This document shows positions 42,372 to 51,432 of a DNA stretch of 64,000 nt, piece after piece. Every line of letters begins with the position of its first letter. Position 1 is the stretch's first letter. Position numbers and translations under genes: made by a program. The DNA lies in NCBI GenBank assembly GCA_963801105.1, contig CAWDDH010000003.1, forward strand, positions 3,286,001 through 3,350,000, written 5' to 3'. The notes beneath the pieces are model-generated. The model was given only the letters and a program-made list of their open reading frames with translations, did no database searches and had not been told where the DNA came from. Source of the DNA: JAENVU01 sp963801105 (GTDB taxonomy: Bacteria; Actinomycetota; Acidimicrobiia; IMCC26256; JAENVU01).

Positions 42372-44492
42372 GACTGGGATGATCGCAGACCGGCCGCCGA
42401 CGCACGGTCGAGATACACGACCGCGTGATCGACGCGCTGGAGGACCGAAGCCGGGCACGCGGTCGTGACCGGCCCGGTGAAGGCAGCGGCAACCGGCGCC
42501 GCCTTGCGCGCCTCGGGCGCCACGACCATGACCGCCCGTGCGGCGAGCAGGCCGGGAACCGTCACCGTGATCGCCTGCGGCGGCACGTCCGTGACGCTCG
42601 GGAAGTGCCCCTCCCCCACCTGTTGCGCGCGGCACGCGTCGTCGAGCGTCACGACCTTCACGACATCGGGGTCGTCGAAGTCCGCGACGGGTGGATCGTT
42701 GAAGGCCAGATGGCCGTTCTCGCCGATGCCCATGATGCAGAGGTCGAGCGGGTTCCCGGCGAGGAGACGCGCGTACCGCCGGCACTCGGCCGTCGGCGGC
42801 GCGGTGCCGTCGAGCAGGTGGAACGCCCGGGGTGTGACGCGGGCGAGGATCCGCTCCTGCATGTACCGGGCGAAGCTCGCCGGGTGGTCGCGGGCGATCC
42901 CGACGTACTCGTCCATGTGGAAGCCCACGACGTTTGACCACGGGACCGAGGCATCAGCGGTCAGGCGGTCGAGGAGCTCGAGTTGCGAGTTGCCCGACGC
43001 GAACATGACGTGCGCGACATCGCGTCGGGCCACCGCGGCCGTGATCCGCTCGCGTGCATCGGCCGCCGCAGCGGCCGCGAGCTCCGGGACCGTCGCGAAG
43101 ATCTCGAGGCGCGCGCCGCTCACGCGAACTGCGGGAGCCACGGCAGCGGTCGCAGCGAGCAGCTCGTCGGCCATCCGTCCGGTCGCCTCGTAGTCGATCC
43201 GTCCCGCGAGCGGATCGGCGAGCATCGCGGCGCGGACGGCGTCACGGTCACCGCCGACGGCCGCCTCGACCGTCAGCTCCTGGGCCGCGACGACGCGCCG
43301 CAGCTGCTCAGCGAGCACCAGGGGCGCGACCGCGCGGTCCCGGCCGCGGATGCCGTCGCCGTCGACGGTGCAGATGCTCTCCACCACCGCCGCGTCCGGG
43401 AGGTCCGGGCACTGCCCCGCGTTCGGGAGGTTGAGTGGGAGGTGACGGGGGTGCCCGGTGATGATCGAGTCGATGGCCGCGGCGACGAGCTCGCCCGAGG
43501 GCATTCGGGAGACCTCCGGCTCGGCGAGCATCCGGTCCAGCTCCTTGCGGTACGTGCCCAGCCAGGCCTCCCGCTCCTCGATCGTCGTGAGGCGCACCCC
43601 CCAGCGACCACCCCACCCCGACTCCTCGGTCAGGAAACCGGGAAAGAACTCGGCGAGATGGCGGTCGCCGGCCGCGGGGAGGGCCCCGAACCGGCGGAAC
43701 AGCTCGAACTTCAGGCGGTTCCCCGCGATGAGGTCGCCGCGGGTCCAGTGCGGCCCCGGCCCCGGCTTGGTCAACCCGAGGCCCTCGGGCAGATCCATCG
43801 CCAGCTGCTCCCGCGCGGCGCGGGTCGTCGAGCAACTCCGTCAGCAGGGCGAAGCCGTCGCAGTCGCCGATGGTGCAACGCGTGATCACCGGCAGGTGAT
43901 TGACCCCGGTGATCTCCACGTGCACGTCGCGGAAGTCGGCGTCGAGCAGCAGCGAGAGGAAGAACTGCACGATCGTGACCTCGTGGCACAGGCCGACGGT
44001 ACGGATCGCGGTCTCCCGGGTCACCGCACGGCAGATCGTGGTCATCGGGTTGGTGATGTTCATCAACCACGCGTCCGGGCAGAGCTCCTCCATGTCGCGC
44101 GCGATGCCGAGGAAGACCGGGATGTTTCGCAGCGCCCGCGCGATACCACCCGGGCCCACCGTGTCGCCCACGCTCTGGGCAATGCCGTACCGCCTCGGCA
44201 CCTCGAGGTCCTGGCGCATCGACGCGAACCCCCCGGTCGAGATCGTGACGATCACGAAGTCCGCGCCCGGCAGCGCGGCGCGCCGGTCGGTGGTGGTGCG
44301 GGCCGTCAGCGCGATCCCCCGCGAGCGGGCGACGTGCTCGACCCATTCCGCCATGAGCGGCAGGGGTTCGGGATCGATGTCCTGCAGGACGATCTCCGCA
44401 CCCTGGAGCGACGGGGTGTTGGCGACGTCGACGAGCAGCTTGGGCACCCACTGGTAGCTGCCGCCGCCGATGACGACGATGCGCGGGCTCAT
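42368..44492 (-). CDS. GH4 glycosidase fused to glucosamine-6-phosphate deaminase, one frameshift
   Basis: The N-terminal part is a family 4 glycosidase: VVIGGGSYQWVPKLLVDV (NAD site), MNITNPMTTICRAV, GLCHEVTIVQFF (metal Cys-His) and ITGVNHLPVITR. After a shift near 43825 it goes on as MDLPEGLGL and LTVEAAVGGDRDAVRAAMLA. Without a stop it then enters a NagB-like domain: VMFASGNSQLELL, VVGFHMDEYVGI, LCIMGIGENGHLAFNDPP and FPSVTDVPPQAITVTV. GH4 enzymes cleave glycosides by an NAD/Mn redox cycle, and NagB turns GlcN6P into Fru6P and ammonia. The span is one base over a multiple of three. Start and stop overlap the neighbouring genes. Confidence 0.8.
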
Positions 44493-44953
44493 CGCAGCGC
44501 GACCTCGACCTCGATTTCGACCGCCGCGCCGCGCGGGAGCGCGGCGACGCCGACGGCCGAGCGCGAGTGACGGCCGGCGTCGCCGAAGACCTCGGCCAGC
44601 ACCCGGCTCGCGCCGTCGACGACCAGGGGCTGCTGCACGAACCCCGGCGCGCTCGCCACGAACCCGAGCACGGTCAGCACGCGCGCGACTCGTTCGAGGT
44701 CACCCAGCTCCGCTTGCAGCACCGACAGCGCGTTCAGCGCACACCAGCGCGCGGCGTCGGCGCCGTCGTCGAGGCTCACGTCGTCCCCGAGCCGGCCCTG
44801 GTGGAGGATCACCCCGTCGTGGTCACGCGGGAGCTGGCCCGAGGTGCGGGCGCGGCCGCCGTGGACGACCACCGCGTCGAGCGGCTCGTGGGGCGGATAC
44901 GGGCCCGGCAGCACGATCCCGAGCTCGGTCAGCCGCGGCGCGACCGGCGTCAC
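44489..44953 (-). CDS. RidA-family imine/enamine deaminase-like protein
   Basis: The 154-residue protein shows the RidA layout: LPGPYPPHEPLDAVVVHGGR, TSGQLPRD, a helix with ARWCALNALSVLQAEL, then VLTVLGFVASAPGF and the terminal RSAVGVAALPRGAAVEIEVE with the active-site loop. RidA proteins hydrolyse reactive imines released by aminotransferases and deaminases, so its place beside a GlcN6P deaminase is sensible. It has four-base overlaps at both ends (GTGA and ATGA). Confidence 0.88.
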   Translation of the reverse strand: MTPVAPRLTELGIVLPGPYPPHEPLDAVVVHGGRARTSGQLPRDHDGVILHQGRLGDDVSLDDGADAARWCALNALSVLQAELGDLERVARVLTVLGFVASAPGFVQQPLVVDGASRVLAEVFGDAGRHSRSAVGVAALPRGAAVEIEVEVALR

Positions 44954-46008
44954 AGCCACCGCTCCAGGAACGCCAGCGCGGTCGTGCCGTCCCACCGGTG
45001 GTCGCCGTCGAAGACATGGTGTTCGAGCGTCCCCGACGGCGCGCGCATCGCCTCGTACACCGAGCCGAGCTGATCGACGGTGGCACGCGCGACGTCGTGT
45101 GGGAACAAGAGGTCCTCGGTCCCCGACTCGATCATCAGGGCGCGGGGGGCGACGAGCGCACCGAGGTCGACGTGCTCGATCGTGCCGAGCATTCCGAACA
45201 GGACCTGCGAGCCGCAGAGGTTGTACGGCACGCGGTGCACCGCCTTCCACGAGGAGAAGAAGCCCGAGACGATCGCCGCCCGCACGCGGGTGTCCCACGC
45301 GGCGAGGAAGAGCGCCATCGTCCCGCCGTAGGAGAACCCCGCGACTCCGATACGCGCGGGGTCGACCAGCGGGTGCTCCTCCAGCAGGTCGATCGAGCAG
45401 ACGAGGTCGTAGAGGTTCGCGGCCAGCGGGTTCCGACCGGCGGCGACCGCGGCCGCGAGGTTCGCGTCGCACGGGTCGCGGTCGTCGGGCGCCCAGTCGG
45501 CCCGTTCCCCGAAGCAGCGCAGGTCCGGCGCGAGCACGACGTAGCCGGCCTGCGCGAGCTGGTGGGCGTAGGCACCGGGACCCGGACCGTCCGGTCCCAC
45601 TCCCGCGATCTCGTCCTTGCCGGGACCGTGTCCGTGGACCGCGACGACCGCGGGACCGCGCCGCTGGCGCCGGTGCGGGACCAGCAGGAAGGCGGGGACG
45701 CTCATCGTCTCCTCGGTGTCGTACACGATGCGCTCGCGGGTGTACTCGCCGAGGTCCTCGCGATGGGTCACCTCGCCCCGCAGCGGAACCCCCCTCGGGA
45801 ACTCGCCGAGGTGGTCCGTGAGCCGGCCCCGGGTACGGGCCCGCCAGCCGGGCACCGCGCCCGGTATCGATGGGACACCCTCCTCGGGGACGGTCGCCGC
45901 CAGCTCGAGCTGCACCTGCGCCCACGGGGAGAAGTTCCGGTGCGCCGGTGGCGGCACGACCAGCCAGTCGTCGTCGCTCGCGTACGACTCCGTGGGTCCG
46001 TCGATCAC
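44950..46008 (-). CDS. Alpha/beta hydrolase (acetyl-esterase/dienelactone-hydrolase type)
   Basis: The 352-residue protein has VPAFLLVPHRRQ, AVVAVHGHGPGKDE (oxyanion), VVLAPDLRCFGERADW and the nucleophile elbow VAGFSYGGTMALF. It is similar to the large abhydrolase_7 and acetyl xylan esterase group acting on carbohydrate esters. A late aspartate/histidine pair (FDGDHRWDGTTA) fits the triad. The GTG start overlaps the upstream stop. Within this operon it may deacylate an amino sugar; that role is inferred from context. Confidence 0.87.
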   Translation of the reverse strand: MIDGPTESYASDDDWLVVPPPAHRNFSPWAQVQLELAATVPEEGVPSIPGAVPGWRARTRGRLTDHLGEFPRGVPLRGEVTHREDLGEYTRERIVYDTEETMSVPAFLLVPHRRQRRGPAVVAVHGHGPGKDEIAGVGPDGPGPGAYAHQLAQAGYVVLAPDLRCFGERADWAPDDRDPCDANLAAAVAAGRNPLAANLYDLVCSIDLLEEHPLVDPARIGVAGFSYGGTMALFLAAWDTRVRAAIVSGFFSSWKAVHRVPYNLCGSQVLFGMLGTIEHVDLGALVAPRALMIESGTEDLLFPHDVARATVDQLGSVYEAMRAPSGTLEHHVFDGDHRWDGTTALAFLERWL

Positions 46009-46298
46009 TCCGCCTCCTCGTCGTCCGACCGGTCGAGGACCCACTCGAGCCCACCGGGCAGATGACGAAGGTACGCCGGACTCTCCCACGCGGCCGGGAA
46101 ATGCCCCGGCGCGGTCGTGAAGACACGGCCCTGCCCCTCGGCGAAGCGCGCGCCGGTCAGACGTGCGGAGTACTCCCCTCCGTGCCCCGCGACCCGCGCG
46201 ACCCCGACCCCGGCGCCGGCCGGCTCGAGCACGCCGTGCAACCCCGCCAGGCGGGAGGCCGCAGCCTGCGGGACCAACAGGAGCTCGGGATCGGTCAC
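46005..46298 (-). CDS. Short ThuA-like protein (C-terminal part of the domain only)
   Basis: The 97-residue protein ends with GRVFTTAPGHFPAAWESP and YLRHLPGGLEWVLDR, the typical closing part of ThuA (trehalose/sugar utilisation) domains, which normally have more than 200 residues. The front half is short and unmatched. A TTGACG, 17-base spacer, TACCGT, seven bases, GTG arrangement marks a true leaderless start here, so the short form is probably what is made. It is the first gene of the amino-sugar operon. Confidence 0.65.
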   Translation of the reverse strand: MTDPELLLVPQAAASRLAGLHGVLEPAGAGVGVARVAGHGGEYSARLTGARFAEGQGRVFTTAPGHFPAAWESPAYLRHLPGGLEWVLDRSDDEEAE

Positions 46299-46305
46299 GC
46301 CGGTC

Positions 46306-46334
46306 ACGGTACGAAGACCCGCTGATAGCGTCAA
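46306..46334. promoter_or_regulatory. Overlapping divergent promoters of the amino-sugar operon
   Basis: On the minus strand TTGACG (46334-46329) and TACCGT (46311-46306) are separated by 17 bases and lie seven bases before GTG 46298. On the plus strand TAGCGT (46326-46331) lies eight bases before ATG 46340. The -35 of one promoter overlaps the -10 of the other, so the two directions should compete. Confidence 0.7.
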
Positions 46335-46339
46335 CCGCC

Positions 46340-47224
46340 ATGCGCGTCGGCTTCATCGGGCTCGGAGCGATGGGGTTGCCGATGTCCCGGCACCTCGTCG
46401 ACGCGGGGCACTCGGTGAGCGTCGCCTCCCGGAGCCGACCCCCGGTCGACGCCGCCGTCGCCTTCGGCGCGACCGAACGCGAGGGACCCGAGGGCGTCGT
46501 CGCCGCGAGCGACGTCACGATCCTCTGCGTGCCCGACTCTCCCGACGTGGTCGCGGTGCTCGACGCCGCGCTCCCCGCGCTCGGGCCCGGTCGCATCGTC
46601 GTGGACACCTCCACGATCGATCCCGAGATCGAGCGCGCCCAGCACGCACGCGTGACCGCGACGGGAGCCGGCTACCTCGAGGCTCCCGTCTCGGGCGGGA
46701 CCGCGGGGGCCCGGGCGGGCACGCTCACGCTGATGGTGGGCGGCGAGGCCACGACGCTGGAGTCCGCCCGGCCCGCGCTCGACGCGTTCGCCGCGCTGAT
46801 CGTCCACGTCGGCGGTCCCGGCACGGGCCAGGTCGTGAAGCTGTGCAACAACCTGATCTTCGCGGCACAGATGCTCGCCACCGCCGAGGCCACCGTCATG
46901 GCCGAGCGGGCAGGCATCGACCCTGCTCAGCTGTACGAGATCCTCACGCATGCCACCGCCGACTGCGTGGCGGTCCGAACCCGGCTCCCGGCCCCCGGGG
47001 TCGTACCCGAGAGCCCGGCGAGCAACGACTGGGCACCGGGCTTCATGACCGACCTGATGGCGAAGGACCTCGACCTCGCGATCGGCCATGCCGCACGCAC
47101 CCACACGCCCGTGCTCACCGCGGGGCTGGTGCGCCAGATGCTGAGCGCGGCGAGCGCCGCCGGGTACGGCCGCGAGGACTTCTCGGCGCTCGCCAAGGTC
47201 GTGCGCTCGCTCGCCGGCGGCTGA
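46340..47224 (+). CDS. 3-hydroxyisobutyrate-dehydrogenase-family oxidoreductase
   Basis: The 294-residue protein has the NAD(P) loop RVGFIGLGAMGLPMSRHL, the substrate-site EAPVSGGTAGARAGTLTL, the catalytic lysine in GQVVKLCNNLIF and the C-terminal FMTDLMAKDLDLAIGHA. The family oxidises beta-hydroxyacids such as 3-hydroxyisobutyrate, tartronate semialdehyde or glyoxylate derivatives. It diverges from the amino-sugar operon with overlapping promoters, so the two may be regulated together. Confidence 0.93.
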   Translation: MRVGFIGLGAMGLPMSRHLVDAGHSVSVASRSRPPVDAAVAFGATEREGPEGVVAASDVTILCVPDSPDVVAVLDAALPALGPGRIVVDTSTIDPEIERAQHARVTATGAGYLEAPVSGGTAGARAGTLTLMVGGEATTLESARPALDAFAALIVHVGGPGTGQVVKLCNNLIFAAQMLATAEATVMAERAGIDPAQLYEILTHATADCVAVRTRLPAPGVVPESPASNDWAPGFMTDLMAKDLDLAIGHAARTHTPVLTAGLVRQMLSAASAAGYGREDFSALAKVVRSLAGG

Positions 47225-47349
47225 GCCCGGGATCGCGCCGGCGCCGATTGCGCGATTCGTGCGCGCGCCGCCCCGGGGGTGAGGCCGGTATGCCAGAGTC
47301 CCCCGGCACGTCCCGACCCCGGACCCTTCCCCTCACAGGAGCAAGGCGC

Positions 47350-48711
47350 ATGCGCGGCTGGACCCGGATCTCGATCGCGCTCGTGGCGCTGTGCGCGCTC
47401 GTGCTCGTCGTCGTGGCGGCGACCAGCGGCAACGATGGCTCCTCCGGTCCCCGCGGGTTGATGACCCACCGGAAGGGTGCATTCGAGGGCTACACGCTCT
47501 ACGCACCGCTCGAGCTGCGCCGGACGGTGCTCATCGACATGGACGGCAACGTCGTCCACGAGTGGAGGACCGACACCCGGCCGGGACTGATGCAGTACCT
47601 GCTCGAGGACGGCCGCCTCCTGCGGGCCGGGAACCTCGAACGGAAGGGCACGTTCGCTCACGGTCAGGGCGCGGGCGGGCGCGTGGAACTGCTCGACTGG
47701 GACGGCACCGTCCAGTGGCGCTTCGACCTCGCCTCCGACGACGTCATGCAGCACCACGACATCCAGCCGCTGCCGAACGGGAACGTCCTCGTGCTCGCGT
47801 GGGAGCGAAAGCCGGCGGCGGAGGCGATCGCACAGGGGCGAGACCCGAAGTTGCTGCCGGACCGGGACCTTTGGCCCGACAGCGTCGTCGAGTACTCGCC
47901 GACTGCTGGTCGCGTCGTATGGGAGTGGCACGTCTGGGACCACCTGGTGCAGGACCACGACCCGACGAAAGCCAACTACGGCGTGGTCGCCGATCACCCG
48001 GAGAAGATCGACGTCAACTTCGTGCTTCCGGGCAACGACGGAGACGAGGACTGGAATCACGCGAACGCTGTCACCTACAACGCCGCCACCGACGAGGTGA
48101 TGATCAGCTCACGCTCGTTCAGCGAGCTGTGGGTGATCGACCACTCGACCACGACCGAGGAAGCGGCCGGGCCTGCGGGAGACCTGAGGTTCCGCGTCGG
48201 CAACCCTGCCGCGTACGGCCGGGGCACCGCCGCCGATCAGGAGCTGTTCGTCCAGCACGACCCGGAGTGGATCCCGGCCGGGTCGCCCGGCGCCGGTGAC
48301 ATCACCGTGTTCAGCAACGGGTTGCCCAAGGTCCGCCAGTACTCCACGGTGGAGCAGATCCACCCCGTCATGGTGAACGGCGCGTACGTCCTCGGCGACG
48401 ACGGCCGGTTCGCGGCCACCGTCAAGCGGGTGTTCCCGACGCGCGAAGCCGACCGCCGGTTCGCGGCGATCATCTCGAGCGCGCAGCGGTTGCCGAACGG
48501 CAACACCCTGCTCGCCTACGGCTCGCTCGGAGACTTCCTCGAGGCGAAGCCCGACGGCACGATCGTGTGGGAGTACGAGAACCCCCGGTACACCGTGCGC
48601 AAGGCGACCCCGGCCCGGACCGGTGCCGGGTTCGTGATCGAGCCGTGGTGGACCTTCCGCATCCATCGCTACGCGCCCGATTATCCGGGGCTCGGCGCGC
48701 TCGCGACCTGA
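47350..48711 (+). CDS. ASST-like (arylsulfotransferase-family) beta-propeller protein
   Basis: The 453-residue protein is anchored by an N-terminal membrane segment (ISIALVALCALVLVVVAA). The rest follows the ASST propeller pattern: LIDMDGNVVHEWRTD, VELLDWDGTVQWRFD, MQHHDIQPLPNGNVLVL, DWNHANAVTYNAATDEVMIS and a later QRLPNGNTLLAYG. The repeated HH/H...N motifs match the active-site histidines of arylsulfate sulfotransferases. AGGAG precedes ATG 47350. It probably acts outside the membrane; donor and acceptor are unknown. Confidence 0.85.
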   Translation: MRGWTRISIALVALCALVLVVVAATSGNDGSSGPRGLMTHRKGAFEGYTLYAPLELRRTVLIDMDGNVVHEWRTDTRPGLMQYLLEDGRLLRAGNLERKGTFAHGQGAGGRVELLDWDGTVQWRFDLASDDVMQHHDIQPLPNGNVLVLAWERKPAAEAIAQGRDPKLLPDRDLWPDSVVEYSPTAGRVVWEWHVWDHLVQDHDPTKANYGVVADHPEKIDVNFVLPGNDGDEDWNHANAVTYNAATDEVMISSRSFSELWVIDHSTTTEEAAGPAGDLRFRVGNPAAYGRGTAADQELFVQHDPEWIPAGSPGAGDITVFSNGLPKVRQYSTVEQIHPVMVNGAYVLGDDGRFAATVKRVFPTREADRRFAAIISSAQRLPNGNTLLAYGSLGDFLEAKPDGTIVWEYENPRYTVRKATPARTGAGFVIEPWWTFRIHRYAPDYPGLGALAT

Positions 48712-48727
48712 GGGACCCGGCGACGGC

Positions 48728-49768
48728 TCAACGATCGCGCCGCAGCGCGAGCCCCGCGACGGTGACGATCTCCTCCGCGACGTCGCCGAGCGCCCGGTGG
48801 ACCGGCTCCGGCACCAGGCCGCGGGTGCCCGCCACCGGGAACACCGTGGCCATGACCCCGGTCTCGGCGTGCCCCCAGTGCGCACCGGCCTTGCGGAGGA
48901 CCGCCCGCATCGCCCGGTTCTCGTAGAGCGCCTCGGCCCGGAACGTGTCGATCCCCGACCGTTCCGCCGCGGCGCCCAGGGCGCCGAGCAGCACCGTCGC
49001 GATGCCGCGACCGTGCCATTCGTCGGCGACCTCGAACGCGAGCTCGGCAACGCGACGATCGTTGCGAGAACGGATGAACCTCGCCGTCCCGATGCCCTCG
49101 AGCGGGTCGGCGACACCGATGACCCACGCGAAGTGACCGAGGTAGTCCACGTGGACGAGGTAGTCGATCAACGCCCGGCTCGGCGCGGCCGCGGAGAAGA
49201 AGCGCCGATGCCACCACTCCCGGTCCTGGCGCTCGATCGCCGCCTGGAACGTGGCGCGGTCCCGCCACACGAGCGGTCGGATCATCAGCTCGGCGCCGTC
49301 GGCGAGGACCACCGGGACGGGTTGGGCGATCTCAGCGAGACGGGGCGCGGCGAGCGCGATCAAGCGGTCGAGCACCACCGGAATCTGGATCAGAGCGTCG
49401 AACGCGAGGTGGTCGCCGATCGCGACCGAGACGCCGTTGCCGGCCGTGACGGTCGCCCGTCGCGGGTCACCGGTGATCGCGCTCAGCTCGCCGAAGATCG
49501 ATCCCACCCCGGCGCGGCCCAGCCGGAGCACCGCGTCGCCGACGTCCCGCTCGACGCGCACCTCCCCGGCGAGCACGAGTACGAACTCCTCGCCGTCGTC
49601 GCCCTGACGCAGCACGACGGCGTCGGGCGCGTAGTCGCGCCGGACGAGCCGGCGCGCCAGCTCGCCGAGCACGTCGGGCTCGAGGTCGCGCAGCAGCTCC
49701 AGCTGCGCGAGATCCGCGACGCCGACCTCCGGCTCAGACCCCGGTGCTGACAACGGGCTGCGCTCCAC
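48728..49768 (-). CDS. Cyclic-nucleotide-regulated GNAT acetyltransferase (Pat type)
   Basis: The 346-residue protein joins a cNMP-binding domain (about 20-135; VVLRQGDDGEEFVLVLAGEV, then GSIFGELSAITGDPRRATV with the FGE and R-A phosphate cassette) to a GNAT domain (about 160-320; ELAFEVADEWHGRGIATVLL with the acetyl-CoA loop). This is the architecture and length of mycobacterial Pat (Rv0998), a cAMP-activated lysine acetyltransferase that inactivates acyl-CoA synthetases. Two cyclases in this window could supply the ligand. The exact start is uncertain. Confidence 0.92.
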   Translation of the reverse strand: MERSPLSAPGSEPEVGVADLAQLELLRDLEPDVLGELARRLVRRDYAPDAVVLRQGDDGEEFVLVLAGEVRVERDVGDAVLRLGRAGVGSIFGELSAITGDPRRATVTAGNGVSVAIGDHLAFDALIQIPVVLDRLIALAAPRLAEIAQPVPVVLADGAELMIRPLVWRDRATFQAAIERQDREWWHRRFFSAAAPSRALIDYLVHVDYLGHFAWVIGVADPLEGIGTARFIRSRNDRRVAELAFEVADEWHGRGIATVLLGALGAAAERSGIDTFRAEALYENRAMRAVLRKAGAHWGHAETGVMATVFPVAGTRGLVPEPVHRALGDVAEEIVTVAGLALRRDR

Positions 49769-49978
49769 GGTCGCTGACGAGCGCCACGAGGAGATCCGAG
49801 ACCAGGTCGGCTCGCTGGTCGGTCGTGTCGTGCACCGGACCTCCCGAACCCGACCGGGCCGCCCGGCGGGCGACGTCCGACCACCCTAGGTTCGTCGCGG
49901 CCGGGGTGCGGGCCCTTCGCGGCGCCGGGCCGCCCGGGCCTCCTACGCGGTCTCCTCCCCAGCTGGTAGAGAGACGGG

Positions 49979-50572
49979 GTGCACCCGGCCGCCGGCAACC
50001 ATCCCCGGACCGTGGGCTTCCTCCCCGAGGTCACGACGGACCGCCTGCGGCTCCGCCGGTTCGAGTCGGACGATCTCGATGCGCTCGCCGCGATCTTCGC
50101 GAAGCGCGAGGTCTGGCAGTACCCGATGGGTCGCGGCATCGACCGCGACGACACCGCGTCCTTCATCGCCAACCAGCGCGCCCACTGGGAGGCGTGCGGG
50201 TTCGGGCTGTGGCTCGTGGCCGAGCGTCCGACAGATCGCGTGATCGGCTATGCCGGCCTCTCCGTCCCGATGTTCCTGCCCGAGATCCTCCCCGCCGTGG
50301 AGGTCGGCTGGCGCTTCGACCCCGACGTGTGGGGCAACGGCTATGCGACCGAGGTGGCCCGGGCCGCGTTGGCCCACGCGTTCACGACCCTCGGCCTCCC
50401 CACCGTCTGCTCGGTCCCGCAGGTCGAGAACACCGCCTCCGTCCGCGTCGCGGAGCGGATCGGCATGCACCAGGAGCGCGTCGCGACCATCCCCGCGAAC
50501 GAGCGGCGAGGCGAGCTCCAGGGCGCACTCTTCTGGCTCACCGCCGACGAGTGGCACGCCCGGCGGGGCTGA
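49979..50572 (+). CDS. GNAT N-acetyltransferase (RimJ/RimL type)
   Basis: The 197-residue protein has TTDRLRLRRFESDDLDALA, VEVGWRFDPDVWGNGYATEV (acetyl-CoA loop) and VPQVENTASVRVAERIGM, the hallmarks of the RimJ/RimL branch, which acetylates protein N-termini or small amines. It starts at a GTG and is followed after four bases by the phosphotransferase gene, so the two are probably co-transcribed. Target unknown. Confidence 0.9.
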   Translation: MHPAAGNHPRTVGFLPEVTTDRLRLRRFESDDLDALAAIFAKREVWQYPMGRGIDRDDTASFIANQRAHWEACGFGLWLVAERPTDRVIGYAGLSVPMFLPEILPAVEVGWRFDPDVWGNGYATEVARAALAHAFTTLGLPTVCSVPQVENTASVRVAERIGMHQERVATIPANERRGELQGALFWLTADEWHARRG

Positions 50573-50576
50573 CGGC

Positions 50577-51374
50577 GTGCCCGCGCGACCGCCACCTCCC
50601 GACGTCGGAGTACCCGACGCGGTCGCGGCGCTCGCGGGCGACGACCCCATCGTGCCCGTATGGGAGAACGAGGTCGGCGGGCTCACCTTTGCCGTCGGCG
50701 ACGGACACGGTCGTCGCTTCGTCAAGTGGTCGCCACCTGACGCCGGCCTCGATCCGAGCGCGGAGGCCGAGCGGATGCGCTGGGTCGCGCCGTTCGTCCC
50801 GGTGCCCGAGGTGCTCGACCTCGGCGCCGACGCCGACGGGGTCTGGCTCGTCACCGCTCCCCTGCGCGGAGCATCTGCCGTCACCGACCGCTGGACCGCG
50901 GACCCCGCCCGCGCCGTGGCCGCACTGGCCGCGGGGCTCCGCCGGCTCCACGACCGCGCCCCGGTGGACGCATGTCCCTTCACCTGGTCGGCCCGCGACC
51001 GCGTCGCATCGGCGCGCCGCCGAGCGGCAACTGGAGTCACCGATCCCGGGCGATGGCACGTCGAGCACCGCGGGCTGTCGACCGAGGGGGCGCTCGCCCG
51101 CGTGGCCACTCCCCCGCCCGTCGACCGATCGGTCGTCTGCCACGGCGACGCCTGCGCACCGAACACGATCGTGGGCGACGACGGCACCTTCGCCGGCATC
51201 GTGGACCTCGGCGTGCTGGGCGTCGCCGATCGCTGGGCCGACCTCGCGATCGCCACGTGGAGCACCGTGTGGAACTTCGGCCCCGGGTGGGAGACAACCT
51301 TGCTCGAGGCCTACGGGATCGACCCCGATCCGGTGCGCACCGACTACTACCGCCTGCTCTGGGACCTCACGTGA
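50577..51374 (+). CDS. Aminoglycoside 3'-phosphotransferase-family kinase
   Basis: The 265-residue protein has the APH fold: TFAVGDGHGRRFVKWSPP (ATP lysine), VCHGDACAPNTIVGDDG (HxDxxxxN catalytic loop) and IVDLGVLGVADRWADLAIA (metal aspartate, where APH has DxG). Close relatives phosphorylate aminoglycosides, but many environmental family members are not resistance enzymes. The sequence does not show that this one gives resistance. GTG 50577 is four bases after the GNAT stop. Confidence 0.87.
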   Translation: MPARPPPPDVGVPDAVAALAGDDPIVPVWENEVGGLTFAVGDGHGRRFVKWSPPDAGLDPSAEAERMRWVAPFVPVPEVLDLGADADGVWLVTAPLRGASAVTDRWTADPARAVAALAAGLRRLHDRAPVDACPFTWSARDRVASARRRAATGVTDPGRWHVEHRGLSTEGALARVATPPPVDRSVVCHGDACAPNTIVGDDGTFAGIVDLGVLGVADRWADLAIATWSTVWNFGPGWETTLLEAYGIDPDPVRTDYYRLLWDLT

Positions 51375-51432
51375 GCGTGCCGGCGCGGTCGTAGGATCCG
51401 CGCCGTCGCCGCCGATACGGAGTGAGGACGTC

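Noticed and set aside
50577..51374. Calling the APH-family gene an antibiotic resistance gene
   Set aside because: The fold is clear but the family is broad, and nothing in the context (no mobile element, no other resistance gene) supports resistance.
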